From NCBI GenBank assembly GCA_963848375.1, contig CAWKDK010000017.1, positions 3,461 through 67,460 on the forward strand: a DNA stretch of 64,000 nucleotides, written 5' to 3'. Each line of letters opens with the position of its first letter. The stretch's first letter is position 1. The stretch is from JAJPJE01 sp963848375 (GTDB lineage Bacteria; Acidobacteriota; Terriglobia; Terriglobales; Acidobacteriaceae). The notes beneath the pieces were generated by a model, which was given only the letters and a program-made list of their open reading frames with translations, ran no database searches and was not told the DNA's origin. The position numbers and the translations under genes are program-made. Positions 46,022 to 55,206 of this stretch are shown here, in pieces.

Positions 46022-47746
46022 CTACTTGGCCTTCTTTTCGATCCTGGCCCAGCTATCCTTTAGAGCCACCGTACGATTGAATACTGGCCTGTCCGGCTTC
46101 GAATCGGTATCGACACAGAAATAGCCGAGTCGTTCGAACTGATATCGGCTGCCCGGCGCAGCATTCGCCAGCGAGGGTTCCAATTTCGCGGTGGCAATCA
46201 CTTCCAGCGAGTTCGGATTCAGGTTGTCGGTGAAGTTCTGGCCTTCTTCCAATTCAGTGGGATTCTCTTTCGTGAACAGCTTGTCGTAGATGCGCACCTC
46301 TGAATCGACCGCATGTTCGGCCGAGACCCAGTGGATGGTCGACTTCACCTTGCGGCCATCGGGAGCGTTGCCGCCGCGTGTCGCCGGATCGTAGGTGCAG
46401 TGAACTTCAACGACTTCGCCCTGAGCATTTTTCACTACACTCTTCGCGGTAATGAAGTAGCCGTAGCGTAGACGCACTTCTTTCCCGGGCGAAAGCCGAA
46501 AATACTTCGGAGGCGGCACTTCGCGGAAGTCGTCCTGCTCGATGTAGAGCGTCTTCGAGAATGGAACCTTGCGAGAACCGGCGTTCGGATCTTCGGGATT
46601 GTTCACCGCATCCATCTGCTCGACCTGCCCCTCGGGATAATTGTCGATCACGACCTTCAGCGGATGCAGAACCGCCATTACGCGTGCCGACCGGCGATTC
46701 AGGTCTTCGCGAACGAAATGCTCAAGCATCTCGAGTTCGACGATGCCGTTCGTTCTGGACACACCGACAGTCCAAACGAAATTGCGAATCGCTTCGGGAG
46801 TGTAGCCGCGCCTACGCATACCACCGAGCGTGGGCATGCGCGGATCGTTCCACCCGCTTACGCGCCCTTCGTTCACCAGCTGTAGCAGCTTGCGCTTGCT
46901 GAGCAGTGTGTAAGTGATGGCCAGCCGATCGAACTCAATCTGCTGCGATGGGAAAATTCCGAGCTGCTCGATATACCAGTTGTAGAGCGGCTGATGATCG
47001 GCGAACTCGAGCGAGCACATCGAGTGCGTAACCTTCTCGATCGAATCCGACTGGCCGTGCGCCCAGTCATAGGTCGGGTAGATCAGCCACTTGTTGCCGG
47101 TCCGATGATGCTCAGCGCGCAGAATCCGGTACATGATCGGATCGCGCAAGTTCAAGTTCGGCGAGCTCATGTCGATCTTCGCGCGCAACGTGCGCGCACC
47201 ATCGGGAAACTCGCCGTTCTTCATGCGAATGAAAAGGTCGAGATTCTCTTCCACCGAGCGATTGCGGTACGGACTCTCTTTGCCCGGCTGCGTGAGCGTT
47301 CCACGATACTCGCGAACCTGGTCGGCGTTCAGGTCGTCGACGTAGGCCTTGCCCGCCTTGATCAGCTGAATCGCCCACTCATAGATCTGATCGAAATAGT
47401 CGGAGGCGTAGTACAAGCCATCCCAGTTGAAGCCCAGCCAGCGAACATCTTCCTGGATGGAATCGACGTACTCGGTATCTTCCTTCTCGGGATTGGTGTC
47501 GTCGAAACGCAGGTTCGTCTTGCCGCCGAACTCGTCGGCCAGGCCAAAGTCGATGCAGATGGCCTTGGCGTGCCCGATGTGCAGGTAGCCGTTGGGCTCA
47601 GGAGGAAACCGCGTCTGGACGTGCTGGTACTTACCGGATTTGAGATCTTCGGCAATTCTCTCTTGCAGGAAATTAGCAGGGCGGGACTCAGGAACCGAAT
47701 TCACAGCCTCGGGCTCCACGGATGATTTCGAGCTATTCATAAGCAT
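46022..47746 (-). CDS. glnS: Glutaminyl-tRNA synthetase
   Basis: This 574-residue class I synthetase has the HIGH motif in PPEPNGYLHIGHAKAICIDF and the KMSKS equivalent LLSKRKLLQL, with GlnRS-specific LRFDDTNPEKEDTEYVDSIQ, SPYRNRSVEENLDLFIRMKN and the C-terminal beta-barrel region (IEQDDFREVPPPKYFRLSPG). It charges tRNA-Gln directly, so the organism need not rely wholly on GatCAB for Gln-tRNA. ATG 47746 or 47740 may be the start; both lack a strong ribosome site. It is a monocistronic gene. Confidence 0.96.
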   Translation of the reverse strand: MLMNSSKSSVEPEAVNSVPESRPANFLQERIAEDLKSGKYQHVQTRFPPEPNGYLHIGHAKAICIDFGLADEFGGKTNLRFDDTNPEKEDTEYVDSIQEDVRWLGFNWDGLYYASDYFDQIYEWAIQLIKAGKAYVDDLNADQVREYRGTLTQPGKESPYRNRSVEENLDLFIRMKNGEFPDGARTLRAKIDMSSPNLNLRDPIMYRILRAEHHRTGNKWLIYPTYDWAHGQSDSIEKVTHSMCSLEFADHQPLYNWYIEQLGIFPSQQIEFDRLAITYTLLSKRKLLQLVNEGRVSGWNDPRMPTLGGMRRRGYTPEAIRNFVWTVGVSRTNGIVELEMLEHFVREDLNRRSARVMAVLHPLKVVIDNYPEGQVEQMDAVNNPEDPNAGSRKVPFSKTLYIEQDDFREVPPPKYFRLSPGKEVRLRYGYFITAKSVVKNAQGEVVEVHCTYDPATRGGNAPDGRKVKSTIHWVSAEHAVDSEVRIYDKLFTKENPTELEEGQNFTDNLNPNSLEVIATAKLEPSLANAAPGSRYQFERLGYFCVDTDSKPDRPVFNRTVALKDSWARIEKKAK

Positions 47747-47813
47747 TCTTACCGCTGGGATTAATCTTTCAGTTTACCTGAGAGAGCGGGCAGGATGCGA
47801 GTTGGAGGGGAAG

Positions 47814-47848
47814 TTCACCACGGAGACACGAAGGCACGGAGAAACGTT
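47814..47848. repeat. CACC-(A/G)C-GGAG word repeat, copy 2
   Basis: TTCACCACGGAGACACGAAG and then GCACGGAGAAACG: a tenfold-spaced CACGGAG word, related to 39886 and (inverted) 62893. It lies upstream of glnS. Confidence 0.45.
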
Positions 47849-47879
47849 GGGAACAGATATTACGCACCCAGGTGACCAG

Positions 47880-49404
47880 CTACCTGGCCGCTCCCTCAAA
47901 CGGTGACGCCGGCAGTCCTTCCCCGTTGAACAGATTGCAATTCGGGCTATTGGCCCATCCATAGCGAACTTTTACCGGCACCGTGACCGAGGGGCTCGAG
48001 ACTATGAGAGTCTGCCCATCGATGCGCGCCTCTGCGGGCACGAAACTTGCCGTCAGCGCCGGCGATCTCGAAGCTCGTTGGTGGACCGCCCTTCGACTGC
48101 AATCCCGCAGCATGATCGAACCACACGCGCAAAGAATGATCTTCACGCGTGACTTGGCGAACGAGCGGTCCTGAATACTCGACCGGCTCGCCGTAAACTG
48201 TCGCGCGCGCCGCCAACGCCAGGCGATGTCCCACATCGACTTTGTCTCTGGGATGAACATCATCGGGATTGCCAATATCGATGGTCACGGCCATCGCCGT
48301 GTTGCGCAGTTGAAGCGCTCGCAGTTGCGCCTGGCGAATCGTGGCCCAATCTTCCGTGGCGTCGGAAGTGAAGCTGGAGATTTGCACGTAGAGGAACGGG
48401 AAATCGCCCAGCGCCCACTGGGCACGCCAATCGCGAATCATGGTCTGGAAGAGGCGCTCGTAACTGGGCGCGCGATCAAGTTTGCTATTGCTTTCGCCCT
48501 GGTACCAGATGACGCCGCGAATTGCGTAGGGCGTGAGCGGCGCGATCATGGCATTGAAAAGTTGCGCGGGTGCCCAAGATTGCTGGACTGGGTGCCACGG
48601 AAACTTCGGCGGCGCGAGGCCGGCTGCTTTTGCCTTCGCGATTTCCGCCTGGTGCACGGGTTCGAGCAGGAGATTCTCGGCTTCAGCGTCCATCATGCGC
48701 GCGCGCGAAGCGAACACCGGCATCAGCGACGCATCCGCAGTGAGCGCGTCCATGCTCGTCCAGGTTTCGGCAACGGTTCCGCCCCAGTTGCTTTCGATAA
48801 TCCCGATGGGCACTTTCTCTCGCTGGTGAATCTCGCGAGCGAAGTAGTACGCGACGGCGGAGAATTCGGGCACCGACTCCGGCGAGACCTCCGCCCAGCT
48901 CTGATCGGCTACCGCATCTGTCAGCGGATATTCCGAGTACGCATGCTGGATGCGCATGATGCGTATGCGCGGGAACTTGGCCGCGGCGATTTCGGCCTGC
49001 GGATTGTCGAGCTCGCGCATCTTGAATTCCATGTTCGACTGACCAGAAGCTACCCACACATCGCCGACCAAAACGTTGTGGATCACGATCTGGTTGGAGC
49101 CGCTCACCGTAAGCTCGTAAGGGCCGCCGGCCGCGACAGGCGGGAGATACAACTGCCAGCGCCCAAGATCATCCGCAACTGCCGCCCTGGTTTCGCCGCG
49201 AAACGTGGCTGAAATTTTTTCGTCAGGCGCGGATCGTCCCCAGACGTGGATTGGCAAGTCGCGCTGCAGTAGCATGCCATCCGAAAAAACGACTGGTAGT
49301 GAAACTTCAGCCTGCGCGAGCGGGAAAACAGCGAGCACTATTACGAAAAGCCACAAGTTGCGGCGAATCAATGCGGAGGCCTCCATTGAGAGAAGAGGCA
49401 TCAT
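47880..49404 (-). CDS. Sialate O-acetylesterase (SGNH family, frameshifted near the C-terminus)
   Basis: A signal peptide (LWLFVIVLAVFPLAQA) is followed by a beta-sandwich, then the SGNH-hydrolase core: DVWVASGQSNMEFKMREL (nucleophile Ser), GIIESNWGGTVAETWTSM, RGVIWYQGESNSKLDRAP and IDIGNPDDVHPRDKVDVGHR (catalytic His). Near the A3 run 48043-48045 the frame slips; the true end continues as GKFVPAEARIDGQTLIVSSP and on to SPFEGAAR, stopping at 47880. Restored length is ~507 residues. It removes acetyl groups from sialic acids or related sugars, outside the cytoplasm. Confidence 0.86.
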
Positions 49405-49506
49405 CGATGCTTGCGCGCCAATTCGTCAAGGACGTGGACACGCAGGACGCCACTTAGCCCCTTCCGGTAGAATCTGCATCCAAGTAGCTGCCGCTTCCTG
49501 TGGGGA

Positions 49507-50799
49507 TTGTTTCTGTTTAATTCAACGCGCATATTTAAGTTCATCGCCGCATTTCTGTTGTTGCTTGGCACCGTGCCATTTGCCGACGCCTACTCCGTGC
49601 TCACGCACGAAGAGATCGTGGACATGCTCTGGAAAGACCAGATCGTGCCGCTGCTCCGTCATCGCTACCCGGGCATTACCGACGAGCAACTGAAAGAAGC
49701 CCACGCCTACGCCTACGGCGGCGCGGTCATACAGGACCTCGGTTATTACCCCTTCGGCAGCCATGAATTCAGCGACCTGGTGCACTACGTACGCAGCGGC
49801 GATTTCGTGCAGCAACTGCTCATCGATAGCCAGAACGCGAACGAATACGCATTTGCGCTGGGTGCGCTGGCGCACTATGCGTCGGACACGGAAGGCCATC
49901 CGGCGGTGAATCAGTCGGTCGCTATCGAGTATCCGAAGTTGAGGAGCAAGTTCGGACCGCGCGTCACTTACGCAGAAGATCACGCCGCACATCTGAAAAC
50001 TGAATTCAGCTTTGACGTGGTGCAGGTCGCCAAACAACGCTACGTGTCGCAGCAGTATCACGACTTCATCGGCTTCGAAGTCTCGCAGCCGCTGCTGGAA
50101 CGCTCATTTCCAAAGATTTATGGAATCCAATTAAAAGACGTTCTGAAGCACGAAGACCTTGCCGTTGGAACCTACCGTTACGCGATCAGCGGAATGATTC
50201 CGAAAATGACCCAGGTCGCAGTGATGGCGCGCGGTGACGATATGGTGAAGGAACGTCAGGACAAGGCAAAGAAGCAGTTCCTCTACCATCTGAATCGCAC
50301 GTCTTACGAAAAGGATTGGGGCAGGGACTATCAGCGCCCCGGCGCAGGCACTCGATTTCTGGCTGCTCTGCTGCGCATCATGCCAAAAGTAGGGCCATTC
50401 AAGGCACTCGCGTTCAAGAATCCGACGACGAAAACCGAAGACCTTTATTTCAAGAGCATCACGGCATCGGTGGACCGTTATCAGCACTACCTGGTGGAAG
50501 ATCACTATCTCGAACAGCCAGTTGCGCTGCCCAACCTGAATTTCGATACGGGGAACAAAACTACTCCCGGAGAATACGTGCTGACTGACGAGACGTACGC
50601 GACGCTGCTCGATCAGCTTGCTAAGAATAATTTCGCGACGCTAACGCCTGAGCTACGCGACAATATCCTGGAGTTCTATTCGAATCCGAACGCACCGATC
50701 GCGACGAAGAAAAAGAAAGATAAGTGGCAGGCGACATTGAAAAACCTTGATCAATTGAAGGCGGCGCAAGTACCGGCGACGCAGACGGCGACTCGATGA
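49507..50799 (+). CDS. Secreted zinc-dependent phospholipase C/S1-P1-type protein
   Basis: This 430-residue precursor has a signal peptide (FKFIAAFLLLLGTVPFADA). The mature N-terminus begins at AYSVLTHEE. Helical segments carry likely zinc ligands: HEEIVDMLW, IQDLGYYPFGSHEFSDLVHY, and FALGALAHYASDTEGHPAVN, the Zn-dependent phospholipase C pattern of H/D-bearing helices. The C-terminal ~100 residues are unrelated and Lys-rich. It may hydrolyse phosphate esters outside the cell. A TTG start is inferred because no ATG precedes the signal peptide. It overlaps the next gene by four bases. Confidence 0.7.
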   Translation: MFLFNSTRIFKFIAAFLLLLGTVPFADAYSVLTHEEIVDMLWKDQIVPLLRHRYPGITDEQLKEAHAYAYGGAVIQDLGYYPFGSHEFSDLVHYVRSGDFVQQLLIDSQNANEYAFALGALAHYASDTEGHPAVNQSVAIEYPKLRSKFGPRVTYAEDHAAHLKTEFSFDVVQVAKQRYVSQQYHDFIGFEVSQPLLERSFPKIYGIQLKDVLKHEDLAVGTYRYAISGMIPKMTQVAVMARGDDMVKERQDKAKKQFLYHLNRTSYEKDWGRDYQRPGAGTRFLAALLRIMPKVGPFKALAFKNPTTKTEDLYFKSITASVDRYQHYLVEDHYLEQPVALPNLNFDTGNKTTPGEYVLTDETYATLLDQLAKNNFATLTPELRDNILEFYSNPNAPIATKKKKDKWQATLKNLDQLKAAQVPATQTATR

Positions 50800-51488
50800 C
50801 CCGGCGTAAGGTGTTGCTCTCCTGGAGTGGCGGCAAAGACAGCGCCTGGGCGCTACATCTGCTACGGCGCGACCCGTCGGTGGAAGTGGTCGCACTGTTG
50901 ACGACGTTCAACTCCGAGTTCGATCGCGTCGCGATGCACGCCGTTCGTCGCGAACTGATGGAGCAGCAGGCTGCGGCTGCCGGATTGCCGTTGTGGGCGG
51001 TCCCGCTTCCCTGGCCATGTTCGAACGAGCAATACGAACAATGCATGCGGCAGATGCTGGACAGAGCCATCTCCGAGGGAGTGCAAACGGTGGCGTTTGG
51101 CGATTTATTCCTCGAGGACATTCGCGCCTATCGCGAGACGCAGATGGCGAAGGTCAATATGACGCCGCTGTTTCCGGTGTGGGGAATCAACACCACGGAA
51201 CTCGCCCACGAGATGATTGCCTCGGGGTTGAGGGCGAGGCTCACCTGCGTCGATCCGCGAAAGCTCGATGCCAGTTTTGCGGGACGCGAATTCGACGAGC
51301 AGCTATTGCGCGACTTGCCGCCCGGAACCGATCCCTGCGGCGAGAATGGCGAGTTCCATAGCTTTGTCTATGCTGGGCCGATGTTCCGCCATGCGATCCC
51401 GATTGAGACGGGAGAGGTCGTCGAGCGAGAGGGCTTTGTCTTTGCGGATCTGCTTCCCGCCAAAGAGGCGGCGGTGCTAATCCGCTAG
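50796..51488 (+). CDS. PP-loop ATP pyrophosphatase, diphthine-ammonia-ligase-like (DUF71/Dph6 family)
   Basis: This 230-residue protein has the PP-loop SWSGGKDSAWAL at residues 9-20. It also has VVALLTTFNSEFDRVAMHAV, a C-terminal CGENGEFHSFVYAGPMF (the E-N-G-E-F-H-T/S signature of the family) and GDLFLEDIRAYRE. Eukaryotic and archaeal members amidate diphthine on EF2. Bacteria lack diphthamide, so the bacterial substrate is unknown, presumably another amidation using ATP. It is translationally coupled to the phospholipase-like gene (ATGA) and converges with the ThiE-like gene, their stops sharing CTAG. Confidence 0.85.
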   Translation: MTRRKVLLSWSGGKDSAWALHLLRRDPSVEVVALLTTFNSEFDRVAMHAVRRELMEQQAAAAGLPLWAVPLPWPCSNEQYEQCMRQMLDRAISEGVQTVAFGDLFLEDIRAYRETQMAKVNMTPLFPVWGINTTELAHEMIASGLRARLTCVDPRKLDASFAGREFDEQLLRDLPPGTDPCGENGEFHSFVYAGPMFRHAIPIETGEVVEREGFVFADLLPAKEAAVLIR

Positions 51489-52234
51489 CCGCGCAAGGCG
51501 GCGACAATTTCTGCGACGTCGTGGTCCTGGAACAATCGGATGCCCGCGATTCCTGCCGCGCCAGCCGCAACGCAATCGCGCGCGTTCGCGAGCGTGACTC
51601 CTCCCAGCGCCAGGATCGGCATGCCGGAGGCGAACCCGGCTTCAACCTTCTTATCGTGAGTGGCGATGCGTCCGCACGTCTGTCGCAGTCCTTCCAGACC
51701 AACTGCCTGAGTGCTAGTTCCCTGCTTCTCGAAAACCGGAGCGTAGACGACGAAATCTGCACCATGAGATTCCGCGGAAAGAATGTCGGCTTGGGTGTGG
51801 CAGGAAACGCCGAAAAGAAACCTACCGTTTCGCGTTTCACGTTTCGCGTTTAGCGAAGAACGAGTCTCTTCGACTCCCGTGCCGTTGATCGCTTCCTGCA
51901 AGCGGAGGGACTTTGCCCAGATCGCGCGCGCATCGCTTGCCGAGAAATCATCGCCACGCAGATGCACGCCGTCCGCACCGCAGGCCAGTGCCACGTCGAG
52001 TCGGGAGTTGATCAGCAGGCGCGTTTCACGTTTCGCGTTTCGCGATTCACGAATGATGGCGAGACTTTCCCCAGCCAGTCCGTAGAGTTCTCTCGTACTC
52101 AGGTCGCGCTCGCGCAACTGGATCAGATCTACCCCGGCGCGAGCCGCCTCTGCAACCTTGGCGAGCAATCGATCGCGTTGTTCGGCGGGGGTGCCCGGAA
52201 ACTGTCGCCGGTCGGTGATGTAGTAGAGAAGCAC
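51485..52234 (-). CDS. Thiamine-phosphate synthase-like protein (ThiE/TenI) with repeat-derived insertions
   Basis: This 249-residue TIM-barrel protein has YYITDRRQ, VDLIQLRERDLSTRELYGLA, LLINSRLDVALACGADGVHL, FGVSCHTQADILSAESHGAD and YAPVFEKQGTSTQAVGLEGL. Thiamine phosphate synthase joins HMP-PP and THZ-P; the IND(R) motif is INS here and the phosphate loop is altered, so TenI-like activity is also possible. Two inserted peptides, both reading NAKRETR, lie in the loops before LLINSR and before LFGVSC; each is encoded by the same 20-bp repeat. The organism's main ThiE may be elsewhere. Confidence 0.8.
   Translation of the reverse strand: MLLYYITDRRQFPGTPAEQRDRLLAKVAEAARAGVDLIQLRERDLSTRELYGLAGESLAIIRESRNAKRETRLLINSRLDVALACGADGVHLRGDDFSASDARAIWAKSLRLQEAINGTGVEETRSSLNAKRETRNGRFLFGVSCHTQADILSAESHGADFVVYAPVFEKQGTSTQAVGLEGLRQTCGRIATHDKKVEAGFASGMPILALGGVTLANARDCVAAGAAGIAGIRLFQDHDVAEIVAALRG
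51826..51852. repeat. 20-bp repeat inside the ThiE-like gene, copy 1
   Basis: This copy contains AAACGCGAAACGTGAAACGC on the minus strand (51832-51851), identical to copy 2 at 52021-52040 and translated in the same frame (NAKRET). It is bordered by further half-units of CGTTTCGCG. Confidence 0.75.
52020..52052. repeat. 20-bp repeat inside the ThiE-like gene, copy 2
   Basis: The same 20 bases as copy 1 lie at 52021-52040, extended by CGCGATTCACG, encoding RESRNAKRETR. The spacing between the copies is 189 bp, a multiple of three. Confidence 0.75.
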
Positions 52235-52365
52235 GCGCGTCAGTCAGTCTCTCAGTCTTTCAGTAAAACAGGAAAAAATTGAATGCGAAAAGACTATCAA
52301 GCATGGGATGCAGGCGCTCTCGTCCAACCTCTGCGTGCGCAAAGCGATCGAATCAGGTAGGCCAA

Positions 52366-52791
52366 ATGATGTCAATTGCAATGCAGATTGTGTGGTTGTT
52401 CGTACTGGCGATCCCGGTCGCCTGCGTGGCTTGGACGGTGACCCACGAAGAAGCGTTCCGCGAACCGCGCGATTACTGCACGCGCCAAAGCCAGTACTCG
52501 CGCTCGGCGCCGAGACGAAAGTTCTTTTACCTGTTTACCTGCGAATATTGTTTTAGCCACTATGTCGCAGCGTTCTTCCTGATCGTTACCCGCTACAAAC
52601 TTCTCTATGCCGACTGGCGCGGGTACCTGATTGCCTTCTTCGCCCTGGTATGGGTCGCGAATCAGTATATGAGCGTCTTCGGGCGGCTACGTCTCGACAT
52701 ACATCGCGAGCGCATCGAGATCAAGGGCGTGGAACACGAGGTCAAAGAGAAGATCGAGGAAGCCTCTTCGCAAGTGGATCGAGCAGCGTAG
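52366..52791 (+). CDS. Hypothetical membrane protein with CxxC (DUF1360-like)
   Basis: Starting at ATG 52366 (AGGTAGG upstream; 52369 is an alternative), the product is 141 residues. A first helix (IVWLFVLAIPVACVAWTV) precedes a basic loop, then LFTCEYCFSHYVAAFFLIVT, in which a Cys-x2-Cys sits at the membrane edge. A third helix (YLIAFFALVWVANQYMSVFG) is followed by an amphipathic, charged C-terminal coiled-coil-like helix. The C-E-Y-C pattern resembles DUF1360 membrane proteins. Function is unknown. It stands alone between two leftward genes. Confidence 0.6.
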   Translation: MMSIAMQIVWLFVLAIPVACVAWTVTHEEAFREPRDYCTRQSQYSRSAPRRKFFYLFTCEYCFSHYVAAFFLIVTRYKLLYADWRGYLIAFFALVWVANQYMSVFGRLRLDIHRERIEIKGVEHEVKEKIEEASSQVDRAA

Positions 52792-52821
52792 GATTCTTGC
52801 CAAGATGAAGCTCCTTAGCCA

Positions 52822-52891
52822 TTGGCTCTTAGCTGGCTAGCTACTCCTAGCTGGTTATCGACAACACTGCTTCGCTGGATGGGCTAAGAGC
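52822..52891. repeat. AGCTGGCTAGCT word repeat with inverted arms
   Basis: Arms GCTCTTAGC (52825-52833) and GCTAAGAGC (52883-52891) flank AGCTGGCTAGCTACTCCTAG. The same TAGCT/AGCTGG vocabulary returns at 53891-53985 and in 38147-38300. Confidence 0.5.
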
Positions 52892-52914
52892 TACACCATA
52901 GCTCGCGTAAGCTC

Positions 52915-53787
52915 CTATGGCCTCGTCTTCGCGATATCCGGCTCTTTCTCCGGATGAGTTCCAGGCAGGTGGTATTGAGTTAACCCGGCGCGCAGATGCT
53001 CAAAGGCCGTTTCGGGATCGTCGCACATCTGGAAGAGATTCAAGTCTTGCTCGGCAATCACGCCTGCATCAACCAGAGCTTCGAAGTTGATCACCTTCTT
53101 CCAGTATTCGCTCCCATACATCACTACTACAATCTTCTTCGCCAGCTTTTCCGTCTGCGCCAGCGTCAGGATTTCGAACAGCTCGTCGAACGTCCCAAAG
53201 CCGCCAGGGAAGACAATCAGTGCCTTCGCCAGGTAAGCGAACCACAGCTTGCGCATGAAGAAGTAATGGAATTCGAAATTGAGTTCCGGCGTGATGTACC
53301 GGTTCGGCATCTGCTCGTAGGGCAGGTTAATGTTCAGGCCTACAGTCTTTCCACCGGCCTCGAACGCGCCGCGATTCGCCGCTTCCATGATGCCCGGGCC
53401 GCCGCCAGTCGTGACCACAAATCGATGACGCTTAGAGGGCAGGGTACGGGACCACGTCGTCAACATCGCTGCCAGTTTGCGCGCGTCTTCGTAATAGCGC
53501 GCCATCTCGACTGCCGCATGCGCGGCCTTCAGGTCGCCCGCATCCTGCGGAGCCGGGACCGCGGAAAACGGACGCTCCAATTCCTGCAGGGCAACTTCCG
53601 CGTCGGAAAGACTATGGAAGCGCGCAGATCCAAAAAACACGATCGTGTCCTGGATTCGTTCTCGCCGGAAGCGAGACAGCGGCTCCAGGTATTCGGAAAG
53701 AATGCGGAGAACTCGTCCGTCGGGACTGTCGAGGAATCGTTTGTTTTCGTAGGCAAGGGGAGAGCGAAATGGAGGTTTATCCGTCAT
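52915..53787 (-). CDS. LOG-family / TIGR00730 Rossmann-fold protein
   Basis: This 290-residue protein has VVTTGGGPGIMEAANRGAFE, which binds nucleotide monophosphate, and VFPGGFGTFDELFEILTLAQ, the family's PGGxGTxxE catalytic loop. Cytokinin-riboside 5'-monophosphate phosphoribohydrolases (LOG) share these; bacterial members often act on AMP or related nucleotides. An N-terminal ~60-residue extension precedes the core, as in the longer LOG subgroup. It is cytosolic. Repeats of the TAGCT family lie on both sides of the gene. Confidence 0.85.
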   Translation of the reverse strand: MTDKPPFRSPLAYENKRFLDSPDGRVLRILSEYLEPLSRFRRERIQDTIVFFGSARFHSLSDAEVALQELERPFSAVPAPQDAGDLKAAHAAVEMARYYEDARKLAAMLTTWSRTLPSKRHRFVVTTGGGPGIMEAANRGAFEAGGKTVGLNINLPYEQMPNRYITPELNFEFHYFFMRKLWFAYLAKALIVFPGGFGTFDELFEILTLAQTEKLAKKIVVVMYGSEYWKKVINFEALVDAGVIAEQDLNLFQMCDDPETAFEHLRAGLTQYHLPGTHPEKEPDIAKTRP

Positions 53788-53890
53788 GGGTACCGAAACA
53801 GAATATCGGATGCGAGCACAGACGGGAAATAAGTTGGATTACCAGAACGAAAGCGCGTGAATTGAGCGTTCGAAAATCAGTGCGTCGATG

Positions 53891-53985
53891 AGCTGGGGTA
53901 GCCAGTAGCTGGTAGCTGAAGCAACTCAGCTCCAAGGTGATGCTGGTAGCTTTCAATTTTAGAGCTACTAGCTACCAGCTACCCA
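53891..53985. repeat. AGCTGGTAGCT inverted repeat
   Basis: AGCTGGTAGCT at 53907-53917 pairs with AGCTACCAGCT at about 53970-53980; the intervening 50 bases contain a third partial unit (GATGCTGGTAGC). A long hairpin with a gene on each side, it matches the word family at 52822 and 38147. Confidence 0.55.
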
Positions 53986-53997
53986 ACTGACTAACCA

Positions 53998-55170
53998 CTA
54001 GTACTTGGGCACCTTGGGATCGATCTTCTCCGCCCAAGCGTTGATGCCGCCGGTAAGATTCTTCACCTTGGTGAATCCTGACTGGCGCAGGAAATCGACG
54101 GCCTTCGCGCTGCGTCCACCCATCTTGCAATGGACGACAATCTCGCGGCTCGAATCCAGTTCGTTCACGCGCTTCGGAAGATCGTTGAGCGGAATCAGGT
54201 GCCCGCCGAGATTACAGATCTGGTATTCGTGCGGTTCGCGAACATCGAGCAGGAATGGCTCCTTGCCGGCGTCGCGCAACTGCTTCAATTCTTCCACGGT
54301 GATGCTGGGCATCTGTGTTTCCACTGGCTTCTCTTCTCCTCGTATTCCGCAAAATTCGTTGTAGTCGATCAGAGCCTTGATTGTCGGATGGGTTCCGCAC
54401 GCCGGGCAGTCTGGATTCTTGCGCAGCTTTAGTTCACGGAAGCGCATGGCAAGCGCGTCGACGAGCAGCAGGCGCCCAATGAGCGGTTCGCCCGCGCCCA
54501 AAATCAACTTGATCGCTTCCGTCGCCTGCATCACGCCGACGAGACCGGGCAGGATTCCGAGCACTCCACCTTCCGCGCACGATGGAACCAGACCGGGCGG
54601 TGGCGGCTCGGGATACAAGCAGCGATAGCACGGTCCTTCCTTCGTGGCGAAGATGCTGACCTGTCCTTCGAAGCGGAAGATCGATCCGTAGACATTCGGC
54701 TTGCCGGTGAGCACGCACGCATCATTCACCAGGTAGCGCGTCGGAAAATTGTCGGTCCCGTCTACGATCATGTCGAAGTCGCGGAACAGCTCCAGCGCAT
54801 TTGCGCTCGAAAGCCTGGTGTCGAACTTCACGATGTTGACGTTGGGATTGATCGCCAGCAGCTTGTCAGCAGCGGAATCAAGCTTCTTGCGGCCCACGTC
54901 AGCGGTGGTGTGAATGATCTGGCGCTGCAGGTTGGTGAAATCGACGACGTCGAAATCGACCACACCCAGCGTGCCGACGCCGGCAGCGGCGAGATAGAGA
55001 GCCAGCGGCGAGCCGAGTCCACCGGCGCCCACGCAGAGAACCTTCGCTGCCTTCAGTTTGAGCTGCCCATCCATGCCGACCTCGGGCATGATCAGGTGGC
55101 GCGAGTAGCGGAGAACCTCGTCGTTGCTAAGCGCAGCAGCGACGCGAGTTGTTTCAGTAAGAGTTGCCAT
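53998..55170 (-). CDS. moeZ: MoeZ-like adenylyltransferase/sulfurtransferase (ThiF/MoeB domain plus rhodanese)
   Basis: This 390-residue fusion has an E1-like domain (~1-265) with VLCVGAGGLGSPLALYLAAA, the adenylation-type NLQRQIIHTTADVG, DGTDNFPTRYLVND and zinc-type Cys pairs CYRC and CPAC. A rhodanese domain (~285-390) has the sulfur-carrying cysteine in VVHCKMGGRSAK. Mycobacterial MoeZ adenylates CysO's C-terminus and loads it with sulfur; its gene order here (downstream of the carrier, same strand, 24 bases apart) supports that pairing. ATG 55170 is used; four codons upstream is an in-frame TTG. Confidence 0.92.
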   Translation of the reverse strand: MATLTETTRVAAALSNDEVLRYSRHLIMPEVGMDGQLKLKAAKVLCVGAGGLGSPLALYLAAAGVGTLGVVDFDVVDFTNLQRQIIHTTADVGRKKLDSAADKLLAINPNVNIVKFDTRLSSANALELFRDFDMIVDGTDNFPTRYLVNDACVLTGKPNVYGSIFRFEGQVSIFATKEGPCYRCLYPEPPPPGLVPSCAEGGVLGILPGLVGVMQATEAIKLILGAGEPLIGRLLLVDALAMRFRELKLRKNPDCPACGTHPTIKALIDYNEFCGIRGEEKPVETQMPSITVEELKQLRDAGKEPFLLDVREPHEYQICNLGGHLIPLNDLPKRVNELDSSREIVVHCKMGGRSAKAVDFLRQSGFTKVKNLTGGINAWAEKIDPKVPKY

Positions 55171-55206
55171 GGCGAAATCCAATCTTGAAATCGGGCAATT
55201 GCGTGA

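Noticed and set aside
52279..52365. N-terminal extension of the membrane protein at 52366
   Set aside because: The extra ~30 residues are Arg/Ser-rich without a ribosome site, while ATG 52366 has AGG-type complementarity and begins just before a hydrophobic helix.
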